Shown: positions 33,535 to 42,179, numbered from the stretch's first letter. The stretch is 64,000 nt of DNA from JADCRZ01 sp037718865 (GCA_037718865.1 JBBJMP010000006.1:124001-188000); one strand, 5' to 3'. A program made the numbers and translations. Notes: a model not told the origin generated them from the sequence alone.

Positions 33535-34841
33535 ATGAATAAGATGTGGTTGAAAGAAATTGATGCTTTGACAAAAGCTGAAGTCATTTCGGAAGAAACC
33601 GCTCAACGCATTACCCGTTACTACGAATTACGCAAGCCGGCATCTTCAAACAACCTGACATTAAACTGGCTATTTTAGGCGCACTCCTGCTCAGCAGTGG
33701 AATTATCCTTATTGCTGCGCATAACTGGGATGAATTATCACGGTTGGTAAAAACTATCTTATCCTTTCTCCCCTTGCTATTGGCCCAGTTATTCTGTGCT
33801 TATACGCTTCTTAGACAGAAGAATAAAGTAGTGTGGCGCGAGTGCAGCAGCGTTTTTTTGTTTTTTGCTATCGGTGCATCCATATCACTCATAAGCCAGA
33901 TCTACCAGGTAAGTGGTTCTTTGGACGGATTCCTCCTGACCTGGGTTCTACCTGCACTACCGTTGATCTATTTACTTTCATCATCAACGGTTACGCTGTT
34001 ATGCCTGGCAGGAATGACCTGGTATGCCTGCCTGTTAGGTTACGAAAGACTTGGTGCAATTCCTTTTATGTACTTAGTAGTATTATTGTTACTGATGCCT
34101 CATTACTATAAATTACTCACCACAAGAAGCAGTAGTCATTCTTTTTACCTGCTGAACTGGTTCCTTGCAATCTCTGTGACTATTTGCCTGGGCAGTTTTA
34201 CGAAAGGAACAAGCAGCTGGTACGAATGGGTTTTCCTGCTGTACTGTTTGCTATTCTGCATATATTATTTTATAGGACGTTTGGAATATTTCCGCGAGAA
34301 GGGTGTAGCGGCTAACCCGTTTTTATTTATAGGGATGATGGGCATATTGGTGATCTTGCTGATGTGGAGCTTCGACTTCCTATGGGAAGATTTTGATACG
34401 TTGAGCAAGCCTGGAGATCTATTCAATGATCCACTTCCTTATCTCATCATGATAGCTTTAGTGGCCGTGGTCGGCCTTGCCTGGAAAAATGCCAAACAGC
34501 AAAACGGTAAACCTGACGATCCTACAGGTTTTAGTTTTGCCCTGTTCCTGGTTCTTATCGTCGCGATGGGCAAACATCACGCCCTTGCCATAATAGCTAT
34601 CAATGCCTGGGTTTTTATTATTGCCTTGCATTTTATCCGCAGAGGATCCAGGGAAGATCATTTGGGTATCTTGAACTTTGGATTGGTGGTAATGGCCGCC
34701 CTGGCAGTGTGCCGTTTTTTTGATGAGACCATACCTTTTATATGGCGCGGGATCTTTTTTGTTATCACGGGTATCGGTTTCTTTATTGCTAATTACCTGA
34801 TGTTACAAAAGCGAAAAAAAATTATAATCCAAGCTAAATGA
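33535..34841 (+). pseudogene. DUF2157 membrane protein, frameshifted near the N-terminus
   Basis: ATG 33535 opens a 47-codon frame (MNKMWLKEIDALTKAEVISE) that matches the start of DUF2157 proteins but meets a stop at 33676. In another frame the family sequence continues without interruption (PDIKLAILGALLLSSGIILI, then AAHNWDELSRLVK) and runs to 34841 with about ten transmembrane segments. The switch lies near 33640-33660 and needs one inserted or deleted base. Either a real frameshift, a sequencing error, or re-initiation at a TTG such as 33744. The stop overlaps the start of the GDYXXLXY gene, the normal partner of DUF2157. Confidence 0.8.
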
Positions 34842-35407
34842 TCAAAGTAATAGTATGGCCTGCATTTATATTAATGGTGTTTATCCAGTGGTGGATACCC
34901 GGCCAAATGATCTGGAATAAAGAAAAAGTGCTTTCAAAAGGAAAGCTCTATAAATTTCAGTCAGCACCTGTTGATCCTAATGATCCGTTTCGTGGAAAAT
35001 ACATTGTTCTAAACTTCAGAGAAAATTCTTTAAAGCTTCCGGCTGGCACCACTACAACCTATGGTCAAAAAGTTTTTGTCCGGTTTTTTAAAGATGCCCA
35101 CGATTTTGCAAAAATTGCCTCGATAAGTTATGAAAAACCCCAGGGAACAGATTACCTGGAAACAACTATCGATTACACCAGAAACGGTGAGGACAGCAAC
35201 CTGGTCTTCATAAAATATCCTTTTGATAATTATTATATGGATGAATATAAAGCGCCGGAAGCGGAGCGAATCTATACAGAACGTATTATTGATTCTACTC
35301 AGAGAACCTATGCACTGGTGAGTATTCTTAGTGGGAATGCCGTGATAAAAGATGTCTTTATTAATGATACCTCCATTCACCAGATCATCCGCGGAATGAA
35401 CCGTTGA
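34838..35407 (+). CDS. GDYXXLXY domain protein
   Basis: A 189-residue protein with one N-terminal membrane helix (IVWPAFILMVFIQWWIPG) and an extracytoplasmic domain. Its motif DPNDPFRGKYIVLNF corresponds to the name-giving GDYxxLxY signature of this family, here changed to GKYxxLxF. Family members usually sit beside DUF2157 proteins, and here the ATG overlaps the upstream stop (ATGA). Function is unknown. The altered motif and the frameshift in the partner may mean that the pair is decaying, but this protein itself is intact. Confidence 0.85.
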   Translation: MIKVIVWPAFILMVFIQWWIPGQMIWNKEKVLSKGKLYKFQSAPVDPNDPFRGKYIVLNFRENSLKLPAGTTTTYGQKVFVRFFKDAHDFAKIASISYEKPQGTDYLETTIDYTRNGEDSNLVFIKYPFDNYYMDEYKAPEAERIYTERIIDSTQRTYALVSILSGNAVIKDVFINDTSIHQIIRGMNR

Positions 35408-35457
35408 TACGGCGGTTGGAGCCACCTGGTAACCACCCCTATCCCCCTCCTTTGAAA

Positions 35458-35793
35458 GGCTACTGTTAGGACACATCCATAGTATACGTATAAATAGAAT
35501 ACGTATAAGACATAGAATACGTATAAGGTGATGTATAAATCATTTCTTGCCAGTGTACTTATTACCCCGGCTAGGGGTAAAACGTTTGTAGAAATGTGAT
35601 CATCTTTAAAAATTGCCCCAGCGGGGCTACCCTTAGGTCACGCTAAGCAAAAATCATTTATTATTACTTTTGAAAAGGGTAGCCACGATCCGGGGGCATA
35701 AATAATGCATCCTCAATGTGCTACAAACGGGTTGCCCCGAGCAGGGGCATAAATGCTTTTTAATTTTTCTCAAGATGTGTCCTAACCGTAGCC
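35458..35793 (-). mobile_element. MITE-like palindromic element, copy 2
   Basis: 336 bp with terminal inverted repeats: GGCTACTGTTAGGACACATC (35458-35477) and GATGTGTCCTAACCGTAGCC (35774-35793) match at 19 of 20 bases. TTTGAA flanks both sides (35451-35456 and 35794-35799). Inside are the four palindromes of copy 1 in opposite orientation: 35562-35580, 35615-35627, 35682-35697 (degenerate) and 35734-35748. Near the left end a 15-18-bp sequence containing ATACGTATAA repeats three times (35479-35530), absent from copy 1. No ORF of significance and no transposase. Confidence 0.8.
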
Positions 35794-35831
35794 TTTGAAT
35801 GGAGGGGTGCTTTGAAATATTGCCCTTTTTC

Positions 35832-35878
35832 AAGTAGGGCAGGTTTGCGCAGCAAACCGCGCCTGCCAAAGCCTTGGC
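35832..35878. repeat. Two short hairpins at the 3' end of batD
   Basis: GGTTTGC/GCAAACC (35842-35848 and 35852-35858) and GCCAA/TTGGC (35865-35869 and 35874-35878) form consecutive stems between the mobile element and the batD stop. They might end or protect the batD transcript; no T-run is seen next to them on the minus strand. Confidence 0.4.
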
Positions 35879-35898
35879 GGCGGGCAAGGCCGGGGTGG

Positions 35899-37788
35899 TT
35901 AAGCAAGCTCCTCGTCAAGCGCTTTGATCAGCGCCTTTGCTTTTATAAACGTTTGTTGCATATCCGAAGCAGAATGAACAGGAGTATATAAAGCGATTTC
36001 GCATTCGTTTAACACGGATTCCAGGTGGTGAATGAGTGTATTGTTTAAACCCTCTTGCCGAAGCCGTAAGACCGCGTTATATTTATTGAGTTCTGTAGAT
36101 GGAATATATATCTTTTCAGAGATCTTCTTCCAGATGGCCTTGTTGAGTTCAGTATAAAAAAGATTGCTGTTCCCTTCTTTAAGGGCCCACCTGGCTTCTT
36201 CAAGAGGTTCCAGATCTGATTCGATCGTTTTCACCGCAAAATCTGTCTTTACAGGTAAGGCTGACTCCGCGCCCTTCATATCCTTCCGGTTTTTTTTCCA
36301 TAAGTATAACCCGATCCCGGCGAAAACCAGGATTGCTATTATCAACACCAATACATTGATAGGAATATGATCTATCCAAGGTGATTGATCCGGAGAGGGG
36401 TCCCTGGCAAACCTCGATTTCCGGGGGGCTATTGCTTTGTTAAAAGAAGTAACACTAACCCTGAATGAATCTGATAGCTCGGTTTTGTAGTGTTCATCAA
36501 CCGGATCAAAATATGAAAAGGCTACTGATGGAATAGTAAACGTTCCTGTGTCCCTGGCGATAATAGTATAATTAAAGATTTTTGAACCGCTTAACGGATA
36601 AATAAATTTGTCTATGTTCTCTGTGATCTGCGGGTCGTACCCTTCCATACCGGCGGGCACTTGCACAAAAGGAGGATTGATCACTGTAAAGTTACCTTTG
36701 CCTTTAATCAGCAGTTTGAGGTCTATGGCTTCTCCTGCAGCAATCGTTCTGTCTTTAACCTCAACGTGCATAGAGAATTTGCCTACAGCCCCGTTAAAGC
36801 TTTCAGGTTTGCTGGCAACAGGTAAAGGCTTAACCCTGATGGTAACAGGTTTGCTAGCAAGGGTAAAAGTCTGCTCTTCAACTCTACCCCCGATTCCGTC
36901 GTTGACAAATTCGTCGATTAATTTTTGTAAAGGCGACCGGGAACCTGTTCCAGCGTCTCCCAGTTTAATAAATTTGACTTTATTGTCAAGTTCTACCGGG
37001 TCAATTTCGAAAGTGCCGGCCTGCAAGGGAAACAACTGGGTCTTGCGGATGATATGTACATTGTAAGGCTTGCCATTAATGTTTTCAATGGTGGGACTGT
37101 TTGCCTCCGGCTCAACCATATCATATACACTAAAACCATTCAGGGAAGGACGCTTTAACACCTTGGATTCCGACCTTAGCCTGGAGCACAACTTAAAGGT
37201 AGCCATGATAGGCTCTCCTTCATAACAGGTCGTTTTGTTAACTTCCGCTTTTACGAGAAGGTTCTGTTTTATTTTTTGAGTGATACTTTCTCCCGGCCTC
37301 AAAATATATTCTTCTTCCACCCGGGATTCCTCTTCAGGCCATAAAGAAGACTTTGGCCGGTAAGCACTTTTGTTACCTGTTGCTGAGGATTTAACATCGA
37401 TCACTACAGGCTCCGAGCGCATGGCTTTACCATCAATGATAGCACTGGCTCCCGGAATGACTAACCTGCCGGCACTCCGGGGCTGCAGAATAAATGCAAT
37501 AGATTTGAATTGTGACAGCTGGCCGTTCAGATAACTCATGCCATTCGACTGGGCAGGGCCCTGGATGAGCCGGAAGTATCTGAAAGAAGGAGGAGAAAGC
37601 CTTTCCACCGACTTTGCATTCTCTATGGTATATTCTACCTGCACGTAATCGTTCAGGCCAGGTTGCCTTTCGCTGACTATGGTCAAAAACCTGACCTGTG
37701 CTACAGAAATAACACAAATACTTAGAGTTATGACAGTTGCAAAAAAGTAATGTAAATATTTTTCTATCGGCTGTACATTTAGACGCAT
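35899..37788 (-). CDS. batD: BatD oxygen-tolerance family protein
   Basis: A 629-residue membrane protein of the BatD family. It has a signal peptide (VITLSICVISVAQ), an extracytoplasmic beta-rich region opening with VSERQPGLNDYVQVEYTI and containing repeats such as AGEAIDLKLLIKGKGNF, one transmembrane helix near residue 495 (INVLVLIIAILVFAGIG) and a cytoplasmic helical tail. Bat proteins act as a complex with MoxR ATPases in envelope integrity or stress tolerance. The usual operon partners are not adjacent: batB-batC lie 13.7 kb away and batA/moxR are not in the window. ATG 37788 is preferred over an in-frame TTG at 37803. Confidence 0.88.
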   Translation of the reverse strand: MRLNVQPIEKYLHYFFATVITLSICVISVAQVRFLTIVSERQPGLNDYVQVEYTIENAKSVERLSPPSFRYFRLIQGPAQSNGMSYLNGQLSQFKSIAFILQPRSAGRLVIPGASAIIDGKAMRSEPVVIDVKSSATGNKSAYRPKSSLWPEEESRVEEEYILRPGESITQKIKQNLLVKAEVNKTTCYEGEPIMATFKLCSRLRSESKVLKRPSLNGFSVYDMVEPEANSPTIENINGKPYNVHIIRKTQLFPLQAGTFEIDPVELDNKVKFIKLGDAGTGSRSPLQKLIDEFVNDGIGGRVEEQTFTLASKPVTIRVKPLPVASKPESFNGAVGKFSMHVEVKDRTIAAGEAIDLKLLIKGKGNFTVINPPFVQVPAGMEGYDPQITENIDKFIYPLSGSKIFNYTIIARDTGTFTIPSVAFSYFDPVDEHYKTELSDSFRVSVTSFNKAIAPRKSRFARDPSPDQSPWIDHIPINVLVLIIAILVFAGIGLYLWKKNRKDMKGAESALPVKTDFAVKTIESDLEPLEEARWALKEGNSNLFYTELNKAIWKKISEKIYIPSTELNKYNAVLRLRQEGLNNTLIHHLESVLNECEIALYTPVHSASDMQQTFIKAKALIKALDEELA

Positions 37789-37819
37789 AAGTCTCTGACA
37801 CAAATACTATATGAATGTA

Positions 37820-37827
37820 CAAAAATA
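37820..37827 (-). promoter_or_regulatory. Candidate -7 box for batD
   Basis: The minus strand reads TATTTTTG, a full TAnnTTTG match, 31 bp before the ATG at 37788. It suggests that batD has its own promoter rather than being part of a larger operon. No clear -33 box. Confidence 0.4.
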
Positions 37828-37920
37828 AACTATCACGTATTTGACCATATTTGTATGCGGTTAAAGCTCAGTTAAATGTAGGGAGGAACAAAAATTTACC
37901 TAATGAGAGCAGGTCTGTTT

Positions 37921-38637
37921 TTACAGATCTCCCAACTGTGGTCTTATCACCAGATCTTCAACCACAGCCTGTGGTGACAGCTGAGAACAGGAAAAAATCA
38001 GTTCAGCAATATCTGCTGATTCCATAATACGGGCAGGCTGGACATTGCTCCCACTCCAGGAATCGGTGTATACGGCCCCCGGCATAACCGCGGTAACCTT
38101 TATACCATGCGGTTTCATCTCTTCACGTAAATTTCTTGAAAAACCCAACAGCGCAAATTTACTGATACTGTAAGAGCCGCCGTTTGCATAGGCGTTTAGT
38201 GCAGCAATCGAACAGATATTAAAAATGTGCCCTTTTTTTTGAGACATCATTTTGGGTAGTATCACCCTTGTTAAATGATAAGCGCTGGATACATTGACTT
38301 CAATCATTTTTTCAAACACGCCCTCTTCTTCGTTATGAACGCTTCCTGGTAGAAACCGGCCTGCATTGTTCACCAGCACATCCACCGTTCCACCCGGCAG
38401 TTTTTCTATCTCAGAAAGCACCCAACCTCCAAAATCTTTGGCCTGCGATTTATCGCTTAAATCTACCGGTTTAGCTTTAACAGTTATGCCGGGAAACCTG
38501 TTCAGCAATTCCTGCATTGTAGTATACAACTGCACTTCATTTCTTGCACATAAAATCAAATTATGGCCGCGGGATGCAAACTTATCCGCAATGGCCCTTC
38601 CCATTCCTTTACTTGCTCCGGTAATAATAATGTTCAT
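37921..38637 (-). CDS. Short-chain dehydrogenase/reductase
   Basis: A 238-residue classical SDR. The cofactor motif TGASKGMGRAIA is at the N-terminus, NNAG in VDVLVNNAGRFLPG, and the catalytic Ser and YxxxK are in CSIAALNAYANGGSYSISK. Length fits. Acidic or basic cofactor determinants (CARN after beta2) suggest NADP(H). Substrate is unknown; the closest look-alikes are sepiapterin-reductase-like and 3-oxoacyl-ACP-reductase-like enzymes. Divergent from yjjG. Confidence 0.92.
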   Translation of the reverse strand: MNIIITGASKGMGRAIADKFASRGHNLILCARNEVQLYTTMQELLNRFPGITVKAKPVDLSDKSQAKDFGGWVLSEIEKLPGGTVDVLVNNAGRFLPGSVHNEEEGVFEKMIEVNVSSAYHLTRVILPKMMSQKKGHIFNICSIAALNAYANGGSYSISKFALLGFSRNLREEMKPHGIKVTAVMPGAVYTDSWSGSNVQPARIMESADIAELIFSCSQLSPQAVVEDLVIRPQLGDL

Positions 38638-38718
38638 AGCAGGAAATATTGTTAATTACTGACGCATGAATATAAGCCGATTTGACACTATAGGGCATGC
38701 AAAAAAACAAAATAAGTT

Positions 38719-38726
38719 TACTTTTG
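38719..38726 (+). promoter_or_regulatory. Candidate -7 box for the YjjG-like gene
   Basis: TACTTTTG matches TAnnTTTG exactly. A transcript starting about 7 bp later would begin only a few bases before the in-frame GTG at 38737, so translation more likely begins at ATG 38803 with a leader of about 70 nt. Confidence 0.4.
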
Positions 38727-38802
38727 TTCAGATAAGGTGCTGGGTCGCAAATTCGTATTTGGGTTCATATCCGCGGCACTTTTACCTGGCAGTTACTTTT
38801 AC

Positions 38803-39498
38803 ATGAAATACAAACACCTCTTTTTTGACCTTGATCATACGTTGTGGGATTTTGATGCCAACAGCCGTCAGGCATTGGAAGAACTATATGCTGTATTTCA
38901 CCTTGAAGGAAAAGGGATCGATGATTTTAACCAGTTTCATATAAACTACCTGATTCACAACGAAATGCTTTGGAGCCGTTACCGCAATGGTTTTATAAAA
39001 GTAGATGATCTCCGCTGGAAACGTATGTGGCTAACCCTGATCGATTTTAAGATTGCGGATGAAGTGCTTGCAAGAGAACTGGGTGCAAAATTCCTTGAAA
39101 TTCTGCCATACCGCAAAATGTTATTTCCACATACGGAAGAGATTCTCCAATACCTTACTGACAAACATTATCAGCTTCATCTCATCACGAATGGGTTTGA
39201 ATTCACCCAACACAGCAAATTAAAACATTGCGGACTGGATCGTTTTTTTATTGAGATCATCACTTCCGAAGGCAGTAACAGCATTAAACCAAACAAAGAG
39301 ATCTTCGATTATGCTTTCATGAAAACACAGGCTCAGTGTCACGAGTGTATCATGATAGGAGACAGCATCGAAGCAGATATCCAGGGAGGCATCAATGCAG
39401 GCATCGACCAGGTGTATGTAAATCACCTGAATATTCAACCCTCGGTTCAACCAACCTATACCGTTTCGTCGTTGAAAGAATTAGAGCAGATCTTTTGA
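38803..39498 (+). CDS. yjjG: HAD-family noncanonical pyrimidine nucleotidase, YjjG type
   Basis: A 231-residue HAD phosphatase that dephosphorylates nucleoside monophosphates, including damaged pyrimidines. Motif I is FFDLDHTLWDFD with the nucleophile Asp, motif II LITNG, and motif III/IV Lys in SIKPNKEIF with MIGDSIEADIQGG. The C1-cap is alpha-helical and the family text SRQALEELY fits YjjG. The frame is open from a GTG at 38737, but the first 22 residues do not belong to the fold, and the promoter box agrees with ATG 38803. Confidence 0.9.
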   Translation: MKYKHLFFDLDHTLWDFDANSRQALEELYAVFHLEGKGIDDFNQFHINYLIHNEMLWSRYRNGFIKVDDLRWKRMWLTLIDFKIADEVLARELGAKFLEILPYRKMLFPHTEEILQYLTDKHYQLHLITNGFEFTQHSKLKHCGLDRFFIEIITSEGSNSIKPNKEIFDYAFMKTQAQCHECIMIGDSIEADIQGGINAGIDQVYVNHLNIQPSVQPTYTVSSLKELEQIF

Positions 39499-39501
39499 GT
39501 G

Positions 39502-39564
39502 GTTTAAGGTTTGGGATAATTCTGTAATAAAACCATATACTTTGAAGAACCTTAAACCTTAAAC
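39502..39564. repeat. Inverted GTTTAAG heptamer words between convergent genes
   Basis: GTTTAAGGTTT at 39502-39512 pairs exactly with AAACCTTAAAC at 39554-39564. Each half is two 7-bp words and each lies directly after the stop codon of its gene (yjjG on plus, psd on minus). It parallels the octamer inverted repeat at 3741-3865 and probably marks both transcript ends. Confidence 0.65.
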
Positions 39565-40221
39565 TCATAAAGTTGCGATCACCGTTATTCCGCCCCTTAC
39601 AACCTGGTTTAATTTTACATTAACCTGGGTGTCTACCGGCAATAGCAGGTCTACCCGGCTCCCAAATTTAATGAACCCCATTTCAGCAGCCTGTTCAACC
39701 TGCTGCCCAACCTGAAGGTAATTAATGATACGTTTAGCTAACGCACCGGCAATTTGTTTAATGAGCACTTCCACATCGTTTTGCCTGATTACCACGGTGT
39801 GATGCTCGTTTTCAGTGGATGACTTGGGATGCCATGCCACCAGGTATTTACCTTTATGATACCGGCTATAGACTACTTCGCCACTGACTGCATTGCGGTT
39901 CACATGTACGTTGGCGGGACTCATGAAGATGGACACCTGTAACCGTTTTTCCATAAAGTATTCAGGATCATAGGCCTCTTCAATTACAACCACTTTGCCA
40001 TCGCAGGGAGACACAATCTTTCTATCGTCGATAGTCAGTTTCCGTTTGGGGATCCGGAAAAAAGATATGATAAACAACAATGATGCAAAACTGACAATGA
40101 AAATCAGCCAGCTGATCAGGGGCGCATGGAAACTGATAAAATAAAACGAGAGCAGATTTAAAAATGCAACCGTAATTATGCAAATGACGATTGTTTTAAA
40201 TCCTTCTTTATGAATGGTCAT
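39565..40221 (-). CDS. psd: Phosphatidylserine decarboxylase, short (archaeal-type) form
   Basis: A 218-residue proenzyme that converts phosphatidylserine to phosphatidylethanolamine at the inner membrane. Two N-terminal hydrophobic segments (about 10-50) precede the catalytic part, with SPCDGKVVVIEEAY, FMSPANVHVNRNAVSG and the self-cleavage site Gly-Ser in IKFGSRVDLLLP. It is the short type of about 210-230 aa. The frame stays open to 40320 into cdsA, but ATG 40221 gives the normal length. It follows cdsA by 71 bp on the same strand, which makes a phospholipid synthesis unit. Confidence 0.93.
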   Translation of the reverse strand: MTIHKEGFKTIVICIITVAFLNLLSFYFISFHAPLISWLIFIVSFASLLFIISFFRIPKRKLTIDDRKIVSPCDGKVVVIEEAYDPEYFMEKRLQVSIFMSPANVHVNRNAVSGEVVYSRYHKGKYLVAWHPKSSTENEHHTVVIRQNDVEVLIKQIAGALAKRIINYLQVGQQVEQAAEMGFIKFGSRVDLLLPVDTQVNVKLNQVVRGGITVIATL

Positions 40222-40292
40222 CAGAAAAGCTTGAATGTCAAAATTAAGTAATGATAGCAGAGGCGCAAAATATGATGCGGCTGTTGCCTTAC

Positions 40293-41171
40293 CTACATAA
40301 ATATACGTACGTATAACCACACAAATGGCGTTGCCAGAACCAACGAATCGAAGCGGTCCAGGAATCCTCCATGTCCCGGCATCAGGTGCCCGCTGTCCTT
40401 TACATTTGACATGCGTTTCAGTTTACTTTCGAGCAGATCACCGGCCGTACCTGCAATAGCCGCGATACCAGCTATAGCAATCCAATCCCATACTGAATAG
40501 TAGTTTAGCCACCATCCCAGCAGGGCGATGATGACTATGCAAAGTATCATTCCGCCTGCAGTACCTTCCCAGGTTTTTTTTGGGGAAATGGTTGAGAACG
40601 GCGTTTTGCCGATCAAAGAACCCACGAGGTAAGCCATGGTATCGTTTATCCAAATCGAAAAAATCAAACCGCAGGGAATGATACGTCCAAGATCCACATA
40701 AGCTCGTTCGCCAGCAGGCGCTTCAAGACCATAACATCGCAGCTCCATCATAAACCCCCAGCTCAATGAAATGTACAATAGGCCCAAGGAAGAATACCCG
40801 ATATTTTTCAGGTTTATTTCTCCTGAGAACAACAGCTCCAGGATTGGCAATACGAATACAAATATCAAACCCAGCCACCATCCTAACGAATGTAAGGTGA
40901 AGTTACCTGCATGATACGCATCATTTGTAAAGTAGAGCATAATACACCAGCCTGCGATCATAACACCATATTTGTGAAAGGGAGTGATTTGCGAGTAATC
41001 GACATCAATCAGGGCCATTAGCTTCTGGTATTCGATCCAGCAACCGAAATGAATAATTGAAAACAGGATAAAGAAAGTCCAGTGATTCCATAACAATCCA
41101 AGAAGCATGACTATCACAAACACAAAAGCGCTAAGCGACCTTGTTTTGAGGGTTTGGAGGTTCAATGCCAT
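40293..41171 (-). CDS. cdsA: Phosphatidate cytidylyltransferase
   Basis: A 292-residue polytopic inner-membrane enzyme making CDP-diacylglycerol from phosphatidate and CTP. The CDS signature is complete near the C-terminus: DLLESKLKRMSNVKDSG followed by LMPGHGGFLDRFDS. About eight hydrophobic segments are visible. With psd downstream and the CPBP-family protease gene 28 bp upstream on the same strand, the three probably form an operon. CDP-diacylglycerol feeds phosphatidylserine synthase, whose product psd decarboxylates. Confidence 0.95.
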   Translation of the reverse strand: MALNLQTLKTRSLSAFVFVIVMLLGLLWNHWTFFILFSIIHFGCWIEYQKLMALIDVDYSQITPFHKYGVMIAGWCIMLYFTNDAYHAGNFTLHSLGWWLGLIFVFVLPILELLFSGEINLKNIGYSSLGLLYISLSWGFMMELRCYGLEAPAGERAYVDLGRIIPCGLIFSIWINDTMAYLVGSLIGKTPFSTISPKKTWEGTAGGMILCIVIIALLGWWLNYYSVWDWIAIAGIAAIAGTAGDLLESKLKRMSNVKDSGHLMPGHGGFLDRFDSLVLATPFVWLYVRIFM

Positions 41172-41199
41172 AAGAAAAGTGTATGCATGATTATTCTGG

Positions 41200-42150
41200 T
41201 TATGCTATGTACTGATCACGAGGTCCTATATGAAAATCGTCATCAGTATCATATACTTCGGCATAGCTGGTTTGAGAAAGTTTTTGCATCCACCAGGTCA
41301 GCGCAACCACCAGTATAGTGCTGCAGGCAATCAAACCGACCGTAAAATCAGGCTCCTTGTTCATAAGCTGCGGGGTATGATATACGAGGATGATTTGGAG
41401 GCCGTTGTTAATAAAATGCGCTAAAATTCCGGGCCATATACTCCCGCTGAACCAATATAATGCTCCCAGAACAATGCCTAATACCAGTCTTGGAATAAAA
41501 CCTAAAAATTGAAAATGGATTGCAGAGAACAGGATGGCGGTAGTAATTATACCGGTCCACGGACGCCTGGTTAGCTGGATGAACAACCTTTGCAGAACGC
41601 CTCTGAAAAATATCTCCTCGGCAACAGCGGGTAAAACAGCCAGCACAACCAGCATAATGATCAGATCGGTTCTTGATTTCATGATGAGAAGACCGTGCTG
41701 GAACTGGTTGCCTTTAGCTTCAACCTCTCTTAACAGGTTTTCCGTTTTCTGCATACTTTTCGGAAGATGCATATTTTGATTAATTTCTCCCAGCCAGGCT
41801 ACCATAGGAAATGCCCCGATGATGACAACAACAGCGATCAATAAAAAAAATAACGGAACTGGTTTTTTGAATCCGATATACTGTAAGGGTGACCTGTCAG
41901 ACAGGTAAGCAAAAACAAGAGACGGAACCAGGAATGATCCAATGGTAGAAACCGCAAGCAAGGCTCTCACAGATGAAAGGACGGCAGGTTTGGAGAGATC
42001 CTTTCCCTGCAGATCCTGAGGAGTAATGCCGGCAAATAACACAATTACAAATGCGCCGACTATATTGATGATCAGTAAGAGGCCCATCGTCAAGATTCCA
42101 AATATCATTAGTTGAAGCCAGGCAGGCTTGTACTTCAGGTATGTATTCAT
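41200..42150 (-). CDS. CPBP family intramembrane glutamic endopeptidase
   Basis: A 316-residue polytopic membrane protein of the CAAX protease/bacteriocin-processing (Abi) family. The catalytic motif EEIFFRGVLQRLF contains the paired glutamates, and FSAIHFQFLGFIPRL and a later ILAHFINNG supply the conserved His and Asn. Such proteins cleave membrane substrates; a physiological target is not predicted. It is the likely first gene of a unit with cdsA and psd and diverges from dusB. Confidence 0.88.
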   Translation of the reverse strand: MNTYLKYKPAWLQLMIFGILTMGLLLIINIVGAFVIVLFAGITPQDLQGKDLSKPAVLSSVRALLAVSTIGSFLVPSLVFAYLSDRSPLQYIGFKKPVPLFFLLIAVVVIIGAFPMVAWLGEINQNMHLPKSMQKTENLLREVEAKGNQFQHGLLIMKSRTDLIIMLVVLAVLPAVAEEIFFRGVLQRLFIQLTRRPWTGIITTAILFSAIHFQFLGFIPRLVLGIVLGALYWFSGSIWPGILAHFINNGLQIILVYHTPQLMNKEPDFTVGLIACSTILVVALTWWMQKLSQTSYAEVYDTDDDFHIGPRDQYIA

Positions 42151-42179
42151 ATAACTAATAGCCCTTATTTATTATGTTG

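Noticed and set aside
33640..33660. Programmed -1 frameshift in the DUF2157 gene
   Set aside because: No classical slippery heptamer or downstream pseudoknot is visible; an indel or sequencing error is simpler.
35654..35887. 77-codon minus-strand reading frame overlapping the mobile element
   Set aside because: It is made of the element's palindromes read through (Cys/Leu-rich, no start context) and extends into unrelated flanking sequence, so it is unlikely to be a gene.
40221..40320. N-terminal extension of the psd frame into cdsA
   Set aside because: The extra 33 residues lie over the cdsA C-terminal coding region and are not seen in short Psd proteins; the ATG at 40221 gives the right length.
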